Positions 26,404-35,460 of a DNA stretch of 64,000 nt are shown one piece after another; positions within the stretch are counted from its first letter, which is position 1, and each line of letters starts with the position of its first letter. The stretch spans positions 1 through 64,000 of the forward strand of contig NZ_JAPFBW010000003.1 in NCBI RefSeq assembly GCF_026153205.1, in the 5' to 3' direction. Both the position numbers and the translations under genes were made by a program. The DNA is from Aquabacterium sp. A7-Y. Its GTDB lineage: Bacteria > Pseudomonadota > Gammaproteobacteria > Burkholderiales > Burkholderiaceae_C. Below the pieces are notes generated by a model that was not told the origin of the DNA, made no database searches, and saw nothing but the letters and a program-made list of their open reading frames with translations.

Positions 26404-27615
26404 ATGATGAAACGACGCCACAGCCTCACCCTGATCGCCGCGGCCACCCTCGGCCTCTCGCTCGGGACCTCCTCCGGCGCCCTGGCCGCCGAGCCCATCA
26501 AGGTCGCCGTCACGGCCCCGCTGACCGGCGGCTCCGCGCCCATGGGCGTGAGCCTGCGCGACGGCATCAAGCTCGCGGCGGCGGAGATCAACGCCCAGGG
26601 CGGTGTGCTCGGCCGGCCGCTGCTGCTCATCGAGCGTGACGACGAAGGCAAAAACGAGCGTGGCGCCCAGGTGGTGCAGGAGCTCATCAACAAGGAAGGT
26701 GTGGTCGCCGCGCTGGGCATCGTCAACACCGGGGTCGCGCTGGCCAGCCAGCGCTTCTACCAGGAGGCCAAGATCCCGGTGATCACCGGCGTGGCCACCG
26801 GCTCCACCGTCACGCGCCAGTTCCTGCCGCCGCAATACCCCGACAACTATGTCTTCCGCGTGGCGGCCAGCGACAGCCTGCAGGCCGCGATGATCGTCGA
26901 GGAGGCGGTCACCCGGCGCGGCTTCAAGAAGGTCGCCATCCTGGCCGACTCGACCAACTACGGCCAACTCGGCCGCGAGGACCTCGAGAAGGCGCTCGCG
27001 AAAAAGGGCATCACGCCGGTCGCGGTCGAGAAGTTCAACGTCAAGGACGTGGACATGACGCCGCAGCTGCTCAAGGCCAAGGCGGCCGGCGCCCAGGTGG
27101 TGCTGACCTACGCGATCGGCCCCGAGCTGGCGCAGATCGCCAACGGCATGGTCAAGCTGGGCTGGAAGGTCCCGATGCTGGGCAGCTGGACCCTGTCGAT
27201 GTCCAACTTCATCGACAACGCCGGTCCGAACGGCGAGGGCGCGCGCATGCCGCAGACCTTCATCCAGGAGCCCACCTCGCCCCGGCGCAAGGCTTTCATC
27301 GAGGCCTACCAGCGTGCCTACAAGGTCGAGCGCATGCCCTCGCCGGTGTCCGCCGCCCAGGGTTATGACTCGGTCTACCTGCTCGCCGCCGCGATCAAGC
27401 AGGCCGGCACGACCGAGGGCCCCAAGGTGCGCGAGGCGCTGGAAAACCTGAAGGAGCCGGTCGAAGGGGTCATCACGACCTATGTGAAGCCCTTCTCGCG
27501 CGAGGACCACGAGACCGTGGACGAGCGCCTGCCCGTGATGGGTGAGGTCCGCAAGGGGCAGGTCGTCTACGCCTACGACGACGACCGCAAGCGTGTCGCC
27601 GCCGCGGGCAAGTAA
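26404..27615 (+). CDS. HAAT-family ABC substrate-binding protein (second)
   Basis: 403 residues from the ATG pair at 26404 (MMKRRHSLTLIAAATLGLSL), with AAGGAG 12 nt upstream. The signal peptide ends near residue 29 (ALAAEPI). The mature start IKVAVTAPLTGGSAPMGVSLRDG, together with AAEINAQGGVLGRPL and GVVAALGIVNTGVALAS, marks the LivJ-like class. It shares motifs and length with the protein at 24174. It is 66 bp upstream of the permease gene, hence probably the receptor that belongs to this transporter. Confidence 0.91.
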   Translation: MMKRRHSLTLIAAATLGLSLGTSSGALAAEPIKVAVTAPLTGGSAPMGVSLRDGIKLAAAEINAQGGVLGRPLLLIERDDEGKNERGAQVVQELINKEGVVAALGIVNTGVALASQRFYQEAKIPVITGVATGSTVTRQFLPPQYPDNYVFRVAASDSLQAAMIVEEAVTRRGFKKVAILADSTNYGQLGREDLEKALAKKGITPVAVEKFNVKDVDMTPQLLKAKAAGAQVVLTYAIGPELAQIANGMVKLGWKVPMLGSWTLSMSNFIDNAGPNGEGARMPQTFIQEPTSPRRKAFIEAYQRAYKVERMPSPVSAAQGYDSVYLLAAAIKQAGTTEGPKVREALENLKEPVEGVITTYVKPFSREDHETVDERLPVMGEVRKGQVVYAYDDDRKRVAAAGK

Positions 27616-27681
27616 GGCCTGGCGGTCGCGGGCCCGACGGGCCCGCGGCTCCCTTCTCTTGTTTTGTTTCGGAGACTGTGC

Positions 27682-28551
27682 ATGGACGTGCTCCTGCAGA
27701 TCCTTTTCAGCGGTATCGCCCTCGGCATGATCTACGCGGTCATCGCCTTCGGCTACCAGCTGACCTTCGCGACCTCGGGCACCCTCAACTTCGGCCAGGG
27801 CGAGGCCCTGGCGGTGGGGGCGCTGATCGGGCTGTCCATCGCGGCGCAGCTGGGCTACTGGCTGATGCTGCCGCTGGTGCTGCTGGCCGGTGCGCTCTAC
27901 GGCATCGGCGTGGAGCGCCTGGCGGTGCGGCCGGCGCTCAAGATCAAGTCCGAGGGCTGGATCATGGCGACCATCGCGCTGGGCATCATCATGAAAAACG
28001 TCGCCGAGAACCTCTGGGGCAAGGACGACGTCAAGTTCCCCTCGCCGGTGCCCGAGGTCCCCCTGCAGGTGCTGGGCGCCAACGTGATGCCGATGGAGCT
28101 GGTGGTGGTGGGCGGCGCCCTCGCGCTGATGGCCGCCGTGGAGCTGTTCAACCGCCGCTCGATCTACGGCAAGGCGGTGGTCGCGACCGCGTCCGACCGC
28201 GACGCGGCGGGGCTGATGGGCATCCACACCGGCCACGTCATCACCTTCTCCTATGCCTTGTCCTGCGCGACGGCCGCCTTCGCGGGTGTGCTGGTGGCGC
28301 CACTGACCCTGACCGGCGCCAGCATGGGCGCCTCGCTCGGCTTGAAGGCCTTCGCGGTCGCCATCATCGGCGGGCTGACCTCGGGGCTGGGTGCCATCGC
28401 GGGCGGCCTGATCCTCGGGCTCGCCGAAACTTTCACCGGCTTCTACATCTCCACCGGCTACAAGGACGTGCCAGGGCTGGTCCTGCTGCTCGTGGTGCTG
28501 GCCCTGAAGCCGGCCGGGCTGTTCGGCAAGACCGCCATCAAGAAGGTCTGA
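27682..28551 (+). CDS. HAAT-family ABC permease (LivH type)
   Basis: Inner-membrane subunit of the ABC importer. 289 residues, about eight hydrophobic helices. The start MDVLLQILFSGIALGMIYAVIAFGYQL and the LNFGQGEALAVGALIG element are the LivH hallmarks. The ATG at 27682 has GGAGACTGTGC upstream; six extra in-frame codons from 27664 are rejected. It is 2 bp upstream of the fused permease/ATPase gene. Confidence 0.93.
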   Translation: MDVLLQILFSGIALGMIYAVIAFGYQLTFATSGTLNFGQGEALAVGALIGLSIAAQLGYWLMLPLVLLAGALYGIGVERLAVRPALKIKSEGWIMATIALGIIMKNVAENLWGKDDVKFPSPVPEVPLQVLGANVMPMELVVVGGALALMAAVELFNRRSIYGKAVVATASDRDAAGLMGIHTGHVITFSYALSCATAAFAGVLVAPLTLTGASMGASLGLKAFAVAIIGGLTSGLGAIAGGLILGLAETFTGFYISTGYKDVPGLVLLLVVLALKPAGLFGKTAIKKV

Positions 28552-28553
28552 TC

Positions 28554-30533
28554 ATGAAGCAGTTCCCCACCAAAACCCTGCTCGGCGGCCTGGCGCTGGC
28601 CGCGCTGGCGGCCTTCCCGGCGGCCGTCCCCAACCCCTACTACCTGCACCTGGTGATGGTGATCGCCATCTACGCCATCGTGCTGTTCGGCCTCGACATC
28701 GTGGTCGGCTACACCGGCGAGGTGTCGCTCGGCCATGCCGGCCTGTTCGGCATCGGCGCCTATGCGGGCGGCGTGCTGTTCGCCAAGCTGGGGCTGCCGT
28801 TCTGGCTCGCCATTCCCGCCGCGATCGCGCTCACCGCCGGCTGCGGCGCCTTGCTGGCCTTGCCGGCGCTGCGCGTGACCGGTCCGTACCTGGCGATGGT
28901 GACGCTGGCCTTCGGCACCATCGTGCAGATCCTGATCAACGAGATGGACTTCGTCACCCAGGGCCCGCAAGGCCTGCCGGTGCCCAAGCCCGAGTGGTTC
29001 GGCCACCGCATGTCGCAGGTCGAGTTCTACTACCTCGTGATCGCGCTCGCGCTGCTGGCCCTGCTGGTGGTGCACCGGCTGCTCAACTCCCACGTGGGGC
29101 GCGCCTTCGAAGCCCTGCGCGGCAGCCCGGTGGCCTGCGACTGCATGGGTGTCTCGGTCTACCGCAACAAGGTGCTGGCCTTCGTGATCAGCGCCGCCTT
29201 CGCCGGGCTGGCCGGGGCGCTGTTCTCGTTCTCGGAGGAGTACATCGCGCCGGCCACCTTCAACTTCGAGCTGACCATCCTGTTCCTGCTGGCCATCACG
29301 CTGGGGGGGCGCAAGACGCGCAGTGGCGCGGTGATCGGGGCCACCATCGTGGTGCTGCTGCCCAACCTGCTGTCCGACGTCCAGCTGTTCCGGGGTCTCA
29401 CGGTGGCGATCGCGGTCGCGGTGGCGGTCTACGCCGGGCAGGCGCTGCTGCGTCGCCGGGCGACATGGCGGCAGCTCGCGGTGCCGCTGGCCGGCATGCT
29501 GGCCTTTGTCGTGTTCGCGTTCGCGCTGGAGGACATCGCCGAGCACCGGCTGACGATCTTCGGTCTGCTGATCCTCGCGGTCGTCTACTACCTGCCCGAC
29601 GGCATCATGGGCCCGGTGCGCGCTCTGGCCCGGCGGCTGCGGCCCGCGGCTGCGGTCGGCCGCGACCTGGCCTCGCCCGGCAAGGCCCCGGCGATGGCGC
29701 TGCGGACCGTCGCGAAGGCCGGCAGCGGCGGCGCGCCCCTGCTCGAGGCCCGCGGCGTGGTGATGCAGTTCGGCGGCCTGAAGGCGCTCAACGAGGTCGA
29801 TCTGTCGGTTGCGCCCGGCTCGGTCCACGGACTGATCGGCCCCAACGGCTCGGGCAAGAGCACCATGATGAACGTGCTGACGGGCATCTACACACCGACC
29901 CGCGGCAGCGTCGGCTTCGAGGGCCGCTCGCTCGCCGGACGCAGCTCCTCGGACATCGCGCTGGCCGGTGTCGCACGCACCTTCCAGAACGTGCAGCTGT
30001 TCGGCGAGATGTCGGCCCTGGAGAACGTGCTGGTCGGGCTGCACCACGGCTATCGCGCCTCGCTGGTCGACGTGGTGCTGCGCACCCGCCGCTGGCGCGA
30101 GGAAGAGCAGGCCGCGCGGGCGCATGCGGCCGCGCTGCTCGATTTCGTCGGCCTGGCCGGGCTGGACGGCGAGGAGGCCCGCAACCTGCCGTACGGCCAG
30201 ATGCGGCTGCTGGAGATCGCCCGCGCGCTGGCACTGGCGCCGCGCGTGCTGCTGCTGGACGAGCCGGCTGCCGGCCTGCCCCCGGCCGAGCTGCCGCAGC
30301 TGGTCGCGATGATCCGCAAGATCCGCGACCACGGCATCGCGGTGATCCTGATCGAGCACCACATGGATGTCGTGATGAGCCTGTGCGACCGCGTCACGGT
30401 GCTCGACTTCGGCCAGAAGATCGCCGAGGGGCTGCCGGCCGAGGTGCAGCGGCATCCCAAGGTGATCGAAGCCTACCTGGGTGCGGCGGCCGAGGAAGTG
30501 CCCGCCGCCGTCCCGCAAGCCGCCATCGCGTAG
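28554..30533 (+). CDS. fused ABC permease and ATPase (LivM-LivG)
   Basis: A single 659-residue polypeptide. Residues 1-~365 are a LivM-type permease (IVVGYTGEVSLGHAGLFGIGAYAGG, AFGTIVQILINEMDFVTQGPQGLPV). A ~30-residue linker follows, then a LivG-type ATPase from about 395 with Walker A GPNGSGKST near 428, the LPYGQMRLLEIA signature near 544 and the LLLDEPAAGLP Walker B near 564. No stop or restart was seen between the parts, so the fusion is real in this sequence. Such fusions occur in Burkholderiales. It is followed 12 bp later by the LivF-type ATPase. Confidence 0.92.
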   Translation: MKQFPTKTLLGGLALAALAAFPAAVPNPYYLHLVMVIAIYAIVLFGLDIVVGYTGEVSLGHAGLFGIGAYAGGVLFAKLGLPFWLAIPAAIALTAGCGALLALPALRVTGPYLAMVTLAFGTIVQILINEMDFVTQGPQGLPVPKPEWFGHRMSQVEFYYLVIALALLALLVVHRLLNSHVGRAFEALRGSPVACDCMGVSVYRNKVLAFVISAAFAGLAGALFSFSEEYIAPATFNFELTILFLLAITLGGRKTRSGAVIGATIVVLLPNLLSDVQLFRGLTVAIAVAVAVYAGQALLRRRATWRQLAVPLAGMLAFVVFAFALEDIAEHRLTIFGLLILAVVYYLPDGIMGPVRALARRLRPAAAVGRDLASPGKAPAMALRTVAKAGSGGAPLLEARGVVMQFGGLKALNEVDLSVAPGSVHGLIGPNGSGKSTMMNVLTGIYTPTRGSVGFEGRSLAGRSSSDIALAGVARTFQNVQLFGEMSALENVLVGLHHGYRASLVDVVLRTRRWREEEQAARAHAAALLDFVGLAGLDGEEARNLPYGQMRLLEIARALALAPRVLLLDEPAAGLPPAELPQLVAMIRKIRDHGIAVILIEHHMDVVMSLCDRVTVLDFGQKIAEGLPAEVQRHPKVIEAYLGAAAEEVPAAVPQAAIA

Positions 30534-30545
30534 GAGGAGACAGTC

Positions 30546-31268
30546 ATGCTGAAGATCGACAAGCTGCGTGCCGGCTACGGCGGCACGGACGTCCTGCACG
30601 GGATCTCGCTGGAGGTACCGCAGGGCCGGGTGGTGAGCCTGATCGGCTCCAATGGCGCCGGCAAGACCACCACCATGCGGGCCATCTGCGGCATGGTCAA
30701 GCCCAGGGCCGGCTCGGTGCGGCTCAACGGCATCGACGTGGCCGGGCTCGATCCGCACCGCGTCGCGCGGCGCGGGCTGGCGCACTCGCCCGAGGGCCGG
30801 CGCGTTTTCCCGACCCTGACGGTGGCGGACAACCTGCTGCTGGGCGCCTTTCCGCGCCTGACGGGCAGCCGCCCCCGGGGCGACGTGCAGGGCGACCTGG
30901 AGCGCGCGATGGAGCTGTTTCCGCGCCTGAAGGAGCGGCGCCTGCAGCTGGCCGGCACGCTCTCCGGCGGCGAACAGCAGATGCTCGCGATGGCGCGGGC
31001 CGTGATGCTGGATCCCGACGTCGTGCTGCTCGACGAGCCGTCGATGGGCCTGGCGCCGGTGCTGGTCGAAGAGGTGTTCCGCATCATCCGCCGGCTGCGC
31101 GAGCGCGGCATCACGATGCTGCTGGTCGAGCAGTTCGCGGCCGCCGCGCTGGAGGTCAGCGACTATGCCTACGTGCTGGAGAACGGACGCATCGCGGTGC
31201 ATGGCGAGGCCCGGCAGCTGAAGCACGACCCGGCCGTGCGGGCCGCCTACCTCGGTGGGGTGCACTGA
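30546..31268 (+). CDS. HAAT-family ABC ATPase (LivF type)
   Basis: Second ATPase of the importer, 240 residues. It has Walker A GSNGAGKTTT (about 36-45), ARRGLAHSPEGRRVFPTLTV, the LSGGEQQMLAMARA signature, Walker B VVLLDEPSMGLAP and VEQFAAAALEVSDYAYVLENG, all LivF-typical. The stop TGA at 31266 overlaps the lutA start as TGATG. The transporter is therefore translationally linked to the lut genes. Confidence 0.93.
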   Translation: MLKIDKLRAGYGGTDVLHGISLEVPQGRVVSLIGSNGAGKTTTMRAICGMVKPRAGSVRLNGIDVAGLDPHRVARRGLAHSPEGRRVFPTLTVADNLLLGAFPRLTGSRPRGDVQGDLERAMELFPRLKERRLQLAGTLSGGEQQMLAMARAVMLDPDVVLLDEPSMGLAPVLVEEVFRIIRRLRERGITMLLVEQFAAAALEVSDYAYVLENGRIAVHGEARQLKHDPAVRAAYLGGVH

Positions 31269-32031
31269 TGGAGCCGGTGCGTGTGGGCTTGTTCGTCACC
31301 TGCCTGGCGAACCTGATGCGGCCGTCGGTGGCCTTCGCGAGCGCCAAGCTGCTGACCGAGGCGGGCTGCCGCGTCGAGGTGCCGGCACGCCAGGTGTGCT
31401 GCGGGCAGCCGGCGCTCAACAGCGGCGCCCGCAGCGATGCCCGGGCGATCGCGAAGCAGGTCATCGAGGCCTTCGAAGACCACCAGCACGTGGTCGGCCC
31501 GTCGGGCTCCTGCATGGCGACCTTGCGCCACGCCTACCCGGACCTGTTCGTCGAGGACCCGGTCTGGGGCCCCAGGGCCAACCGCCTGGCCGCGCGCAGC
31601 TGGGAGCTGACCAGCTTCCTGACCGACGTGATGGGCATCACGCAGCTGCAGGCCCGCCTGCCCGGCACGGCGACCTACCACGACAGCTGCGCGGGACTGC
31701 GCGAGCTGGGCGTGAAACGCCAGCCACGCGAGTTGCTGCGCTCGGTGGAAGGTCTGAAGCTGGTCGAAATGAAGGACGGTGAGGTGTGCTGCGGCTTTGG
31801 CGGCACCTTCTGCGTCAAGTACCCCGAGATCTCCGGCAAGATGGCCGGCGACAAGGCGGCCAACGCCGAGGCGACCGGGGCCGAGCTCCTGCTCGGCGGC
31901 GACCTCGGATGCCTGCTGCACCTGGCGGGACGGCTCAAGCGGCAGGGCTCTACCGTGCGCGTCTACCACGTCGCCGAGGTGCTCGCCGGCATGGCCGACG
32001 CACCCGGCATCGGTGACCCGGGGGCGCCTGA
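31268..32031 (+). CDS. lutA: (Fe-S)-binding lactate utilisation protein A; apparent frameshift at 3' end
   Basis: Component of the LutABC oxidase of L-lactate or a similar 2-hydroxy acid. The CCG-domain repeats are both present (RQVCCGQPALNSG near residue 45 and GEVCCGFGGTFC near 175), with GPSGSCMATLRH and YHDSCAGLRELG. About 250 residues are expected. In this sequence the frame has no stop there and stays open to 34102, joining the lutC frame. One extra G in the five-G run at 32020-32024 would give ...GDPGGA-stop, with TGA at 32029-32031 overlapping the lutB ATG. I read this as a 1-bp deletion, real or a sequencing error. Confidence 0.85.
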
Positions 32032-33455
32032 TGCTGCCCGCCAGCCAGCACTTCAAGCAGCGCGCGCGCATCGCGCTGAAGGACATCAGCCTGCAGTCGG
32101 CGCTCGGCAAGCTGGGCGAGGAGGGTTTTGTCGCGAAGCGCGCCCGGGTGGTCGCCGAGACGCCGGAGTTCGAGTTCCTGCGCGACGAGGGCCGGCGCAT
32201 CAAGGACGATGTGCTGCAGCACCTGGACATCTACCTGGAGCGCTACCAGCAGGCGGTCGAGCGCAGCGGCGGCGTGGTGCACTGGGCACGCGACGCGGCC
32301 GAAGCACGGGAGATCGTGCTGGGCATCTGCCGGCGTGCCGGGGCCCGGTCGGTGGTGCGCGGCAAGTCCATGGTGGGCGAGGAGATCGGGCTGGCCGAAG
32401 CGCTGGAGGAAGCCGGCATGGAAGTCGTCGAGACCGACCTCGGCGAGTACATCGTGCAGCTGGCCGACGAGCCGCCCAGCCACATCATCGCGCCGGCCAT
32501 CCACAAGACCCGCGCCCAGGTTGCCGAGCTGTTTCGCGCCGCGCACGCGAAGCTGGGACAGCACGGCCCGCGGGAGCAGGTGGCCGACCTGGTGGACGAA
32601 GCCCGCCAGGTGCTGCGCGGCAAGTTTTTCGCGGCCGACGTCGGCATCACCGGCGCCAACTTCCTGGTGGCCGAGACCGGCTCCGGCCTGATCGTCACCA
32701 ACGAAGGCAACGGCGATCTCTCGGCCACCTTGCCACGTGTGCACATCGTGACGGCCGGCATCGAACGGGTCGTGGCCACCCTGGACGACGCGAGCACGCT
32801 GCTGCGCCTGCTGGCCCGCAGCGCGACCGGTCAGGCCTGCGAGACCTACACCTCGCTGCACACCGGGCCGCGGCGGCCCGGCGAGACCGACGGCCCCGAG
32901 GAGTACCACGTGGTGCTCGTCGACAACGGCCGCACGCGCATGCTCGAAGGCGAATTCCGCGAGATGCTGCGCTGCATCCGCTGCGGCGCCTGCATGAACC
33001 ACTGCCCGGTCTACGGCGCGGTGGGCGGGCATGCCTACGGCTGGGTCTACCCGGGGCCGATGGGGGCGGTGCTGACACCGCTGTTCGTCGGCTTGGACCA
33101 GACCCGCGACCTGCCCAACGCCTGCACGTTGAACGGCCGCTGCCGCGAGGTCTGCCCGGTCAAGATCCCGCTCAACGACCTGCTGCGCAAGTTGAGGACC
33201 TTGCAGTTCGAGCAGGGCCTGGCGCCGCCGGCGACACGCTGGGGTGTCAGGGCCTGGGCCGCGGTGGCCCGGCGACCGTGGCTCTACCAACTGCTGGCGT
33301 GCCTGGCTGCCTTCGGCTTGCAGCGGCTTGCGGGCAGGCGAGGGCGCTTGCGTTCGCTGCCGCTGGCCGGCGGCTGGACCCTGGTGCGCGACCTGCCGGC
33401 GCCGCAAGGCGAGACCTTCATGCAGGCCTGGAAGAAGCGGGAGGCGGCGCGATGA
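32031..33455 (+). CDS. lutB: LutB iron-sulfur lactate utilisation protein
   Basis: 474 residues from ATG 32031 (MLPASQHFKQRARIALKD). The LUD-type N-terminal part (HLDIYLERYQQAVERSGGVVHWA, VVRGKSMVGEEIGLAEALE, DVGITGANFLVAETGSG) is followed by a two-[4Fe-4S] ferredoxin segment CIRCGACMNHCPVYG and CTLNGRCREVCPVKIPL, then a C-terminal helical region with an HMGG-less end. The stop overlaps the lutC start (ATGA at 33452-33455). The open frame further upstream belongs to the lutA shadow and has no family match. Confidence 0.93.
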   Translation: MLPASQHFKQRARIALKDISLQSALGKLGEEGFVAKRARVVAETPEFEFLRDEGRRIKDDVLQHLDIYLERYQQAVERSGGVVHWARDAAEAREIVLGICRRAGARSVVRGKSMVGEEIGLAEALEEAGMEVVETDLGEYIVQLADEPPSHIIAPAIHKTRAQVAELFRAAHAKLGQHGPREQVADLVDEARQVLRGKFFAADVGITGANFLVAETGSGLIVTNEGNGDLSATLPRVHIVTAGIERVVATLDDASTLLRLLARSATGQACETYTSLHTGPRRPGETDGPEEYHVVLVDNGRTRMLEGEFREMLRCIRCGACMNHCPVYGAVGGHAYGWVYPGPMGAVLTPLFVGLDQTRDLPNACTLNGRCREVCPVKIPLNDLLRKLRTLQFEQGLAPPATRWGVRAWAAVARRPWLYQLLACLAAFGLQRLAGRRGRLRSLPLAGGWTLVRDLPAPQGETFMQAWKKREAAR

Positions 33456-34102
33456 CGGACACACGAGCTCTGGTCCTCCAGCGCATCCGGGATGCGCTGG
33501 GCCGCGGCGCGCTGAGCGGCATCGCGCTGGCGCAGGTCGGCGCACGCACCGCTCCCCGGGTGGGCTCGCCCGGGCCCGCGGGCAGGGCCGAGTGGGTCGA
33601 GCAGTTCGTCGCACGAGCGACGGCGCTGTCGATGACCGTGGCGCGGGTGGTGAGCCGGGAGGAGGTCGCGGGTGCGGTGGCGGCCTATGTCGCCGCCCAG
33701 GGGCTGGCACCTCGCGTGGTGGCAGCGGCGCCGCTCGCCGCGCTGGCATGGCCGGCGTCGCTGAGCGTACGTATCGGGCCGGCCCAGCAAAGTGACGCGG
33801 TCGGCGTGACGCCGTGCTTCGCGGCGATCGCCGAGACCGGCAGCCTGGTGCTGCTGTCCTCGGCCGCCTCGCCCACCAGCCTGAACTTCGTGCCGGACGA
33901 CCATATCGTTGTGCTCGGCCGGCAGCAGATCGTCGGCCGCCAGGAGGAGGTCTGGACACGCCTGCGCCGCGGGGGGATGCCGCGCGCGGTCAACATCGTC
34001 TCGGGCCCGTCGCGCACTGCGGACGTCGAGCAGGTGGTGCAGCTCGGGGTGCATGGCCCGCGGCGTGTGCATGTGGTGCTGGTGGAGCAGGGCGGCGACT
34101 GA
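33452..34102 (+). CDS. lutC: LutC lactate utilisation protein (LUD domain)
   Basis: 216 residues. LUD-domain protein with the family phrases CFAAIAETGSLVLLSSAASPTSLNFVPDDHIVVL and VNIVSGPSRTADVEQVVQLGVHGPRRVHVVLVE. It completes LutABC, which oxidises lactate-like acids and feeds electrons to the respiratory chain. The physiological substrate here could be whatever the upstream ABC system imports. It overlaps lutB by 4 bp, which suggests coupled translation. Confidence 0.92.
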   Translation: MTDTRALVLQRIRDALGRGALSGIALAQVGARTAPRVGSPGPAGRAEWVEQFVARATALSMTVARVVSREEVAGAVAAYVAAQGLAPRVVAAAPLAALAWPASLSVRIGPAQQSDAVGVTPCFAAIAETGSLVLLSSAASPTSLNFVPDDHIVVLGRQQIVGRQEEVWTRLRRGGMPRAVNIVSGPSRTADVEQVVQLGVHGPRRVHVVLVEQGGD

Positions 34103-34208
34103 GTCGCCGGAACCCGAGCGCCGGGCGGGCATCCGGCGTGCTTCTCCCGTCGTGGAAGCGGCGGGCACCCGCGTGCCGGCCGCCACGTCGAATCTTCAGG
34201 AGACCTGC

Positions 34209-34610
34209 ATGGCCATGCCACACGCGCAACCGCTCGACATCATCAGTGTCCGCCCGCTGGGCGCAGCCCTGGGCCAGGTGCAGAGCACCAGTCTGCTCAA
34301 GACCGAGCGGCTGCAACTGCTGCATCTGGTGCTGCGCGCCCACCAGGACCAGCCCGAGCATCACGTGGACGAGGAGTGCACGATCCAATGCCTGGAAGGC
34401 GACGTCGAGGTCGTGATGCCGGGCGGCACGCGGCGGCTGGGGGCGGGTGAGCTGGTGGTGCTGCCACCGCAGCAGCGGCACTGGCTGCGGGCACGCAGCG
34501 ATTCGGCCGTGCTGGTCACCCTGTTGTTGCACGGCGGGGACGCCGGGCATGGCGGCGGCGCCGGTGCGCGCAGTCTGCAAGGCGATGCGGGGAAGGGGAC
34601 CGGCCGCTGA
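34209..34610 (+). CDS. small cupin-domain protein
   Basis: 133 residues; a single cupin barrel. HLVLRAHQDQPEHHVDEECTIQCLEG covers motif 1, where the metal ligands usually sit (HH then E), and LGAGELVVLPPQQRHWL covers motif 2. The ATG at 34209 has AGGAG 9 nt upstream. It lies 106 bp downstream of lutC on the same strand and may be co-transcribed. The substrate is unknown; such proteins are often small-molecule sensors or isomerases. Confidence 0.8.
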   Translation: MAMPHAQPLDIISVRPLGAALGQVQSTSLLKTERLQLLHLVLRAHQDQPEHHVDEECTIQCLEGDVEVVMPGGTRRLGAGELVVLPPQQRHWLRARSDSAVLVTLLLHGGDAGHGGGAGARSLQGDAGKGTGR

Positions 34611-34754
34611 GGGCCGGCGTGCGAGGGCTCAGGCCACCCCGGTATCGGCCTTGGCACTGACCACCACACCACCTCGCTGAACTGGAGCACCGCCTAGGAG
34701 AAGCCGCGGCGGGGAACAAGCGGGCCGCGGCGTCCCCGTCGACAGGGAAGGGCC

Positions 34755-35246
34755 TCAGGGTCCGATGCGGTACAGCGCGAACGGCCGCAGCTGCGGGTCG
34801 TCCGTTCCGAGCGGGCCGTAGAGGCACAGCGCCGTGATGTGGCTGGCCGCCAATGCACGCTGCAGCCCGAGGACCCGGTAGTTCAGCCGCAGCGCCTGGC
34901 CCGCGACACCGACCTCAAGCATCAGCATGCCGGGCAGCATCGGGTTGTCGGGCGCCGCGATGAAACTGCCGGCGAAAGTCTGCGGTACCCCGGAGGGGGC
35001 CGAGAACAGCCCGCTGAAACTGCCGCGGGCGAGAGGACTGGCGGGATCGGTCGGGACAACCAGCAGGCCCAGGTTGAGCGGCCGGTTCACCACCATCTGG
35101 AGGGCGCCGGCATAGTTGCCCGACAAGCCTCGGTAGTCGGCGATTGGCGCGCCGACGGGGATGCCGGGACATTCGGGCATGGGCTGGCCCGAGGCGGGGC
35201 GAGCGAAAGCCAGCGCCAAGAGGGTGAGGGCAAGACGGCTGAGCAT
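34755..35246 (-). CDS. secreted hypothetical protein
   Basis: Not recognised. 163 residues from ATG 35246, which has a very strong AAGGAGGT Shine-Dalgarno 6 nt upstream; a longer frame from 35327 is rejected on that basis. The signal peptide is at about 1-20 (LALTLLALAFARPASGQ). The mature part has two cysteines (one near residue 25, one near the C-terminus) that could form a disulfide, and is rich in Gly, Pro and Leu with beta-type alternation. No enzymatic motif is visible. It stands alone between convergent and divergent neighbours. Confidence 0.72.
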   Translation of the reverse strand: MLSRLALTLLALAFARPASGQPMPECPGIPVGAPIADYRGLSGNYAGALQMVVNRPLNLGLLVVPTDPASPLARGSFSGLFSAPSGVPQTFAGSFIAAPDNPMLPGMLMLEVGVAGQALRLNYRVLGLQRALAASHITALCLYGPLGTDDPQLRPFALYRIGP

Positions 35247-35460
35247 GAACGGACCTCCTTGCGAAAGAGAGGGGCATGGGGCACGGTAAGGGGGCCGCGA
35301 CCGCGGCGTACCGGGGACGGCCCGCAAAGATTGTGCGTCCGCGGCCCCGGGCCCGAGTGGGACAGTCGCTCAGCCAGCACGAAGGGGCGGGTCGGCCACG
35401 CGCCGGCCTGAGGCTTTAGAGTTGGCATCCCGGCCTGTGATGGTCGCTGCCTGTCGCGAG

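Noticed and set aside
28458-31265. 935-codon minus-strand frame opposite the ABC transporter genes
   Set aside because: Antisense shadow; no recognisable domain.
28994-34102. 1702-codon frame suggesting a giant protein
   Set aside because: It is the out-of-frame shadow of livM-livG and livF, then genuine lutA, then the shadow of lutB, then genuine lutC. Only the missing lutA stop is of interest.
35422-35460. earlier start for the DUF1615 lipoprotein
   Set aside because: Neither 35422 (TTG) nor 35440 has a better ribosome-binding site, and both lengthen the segment ahead of the lipobox. Not excluded, but not preferred.
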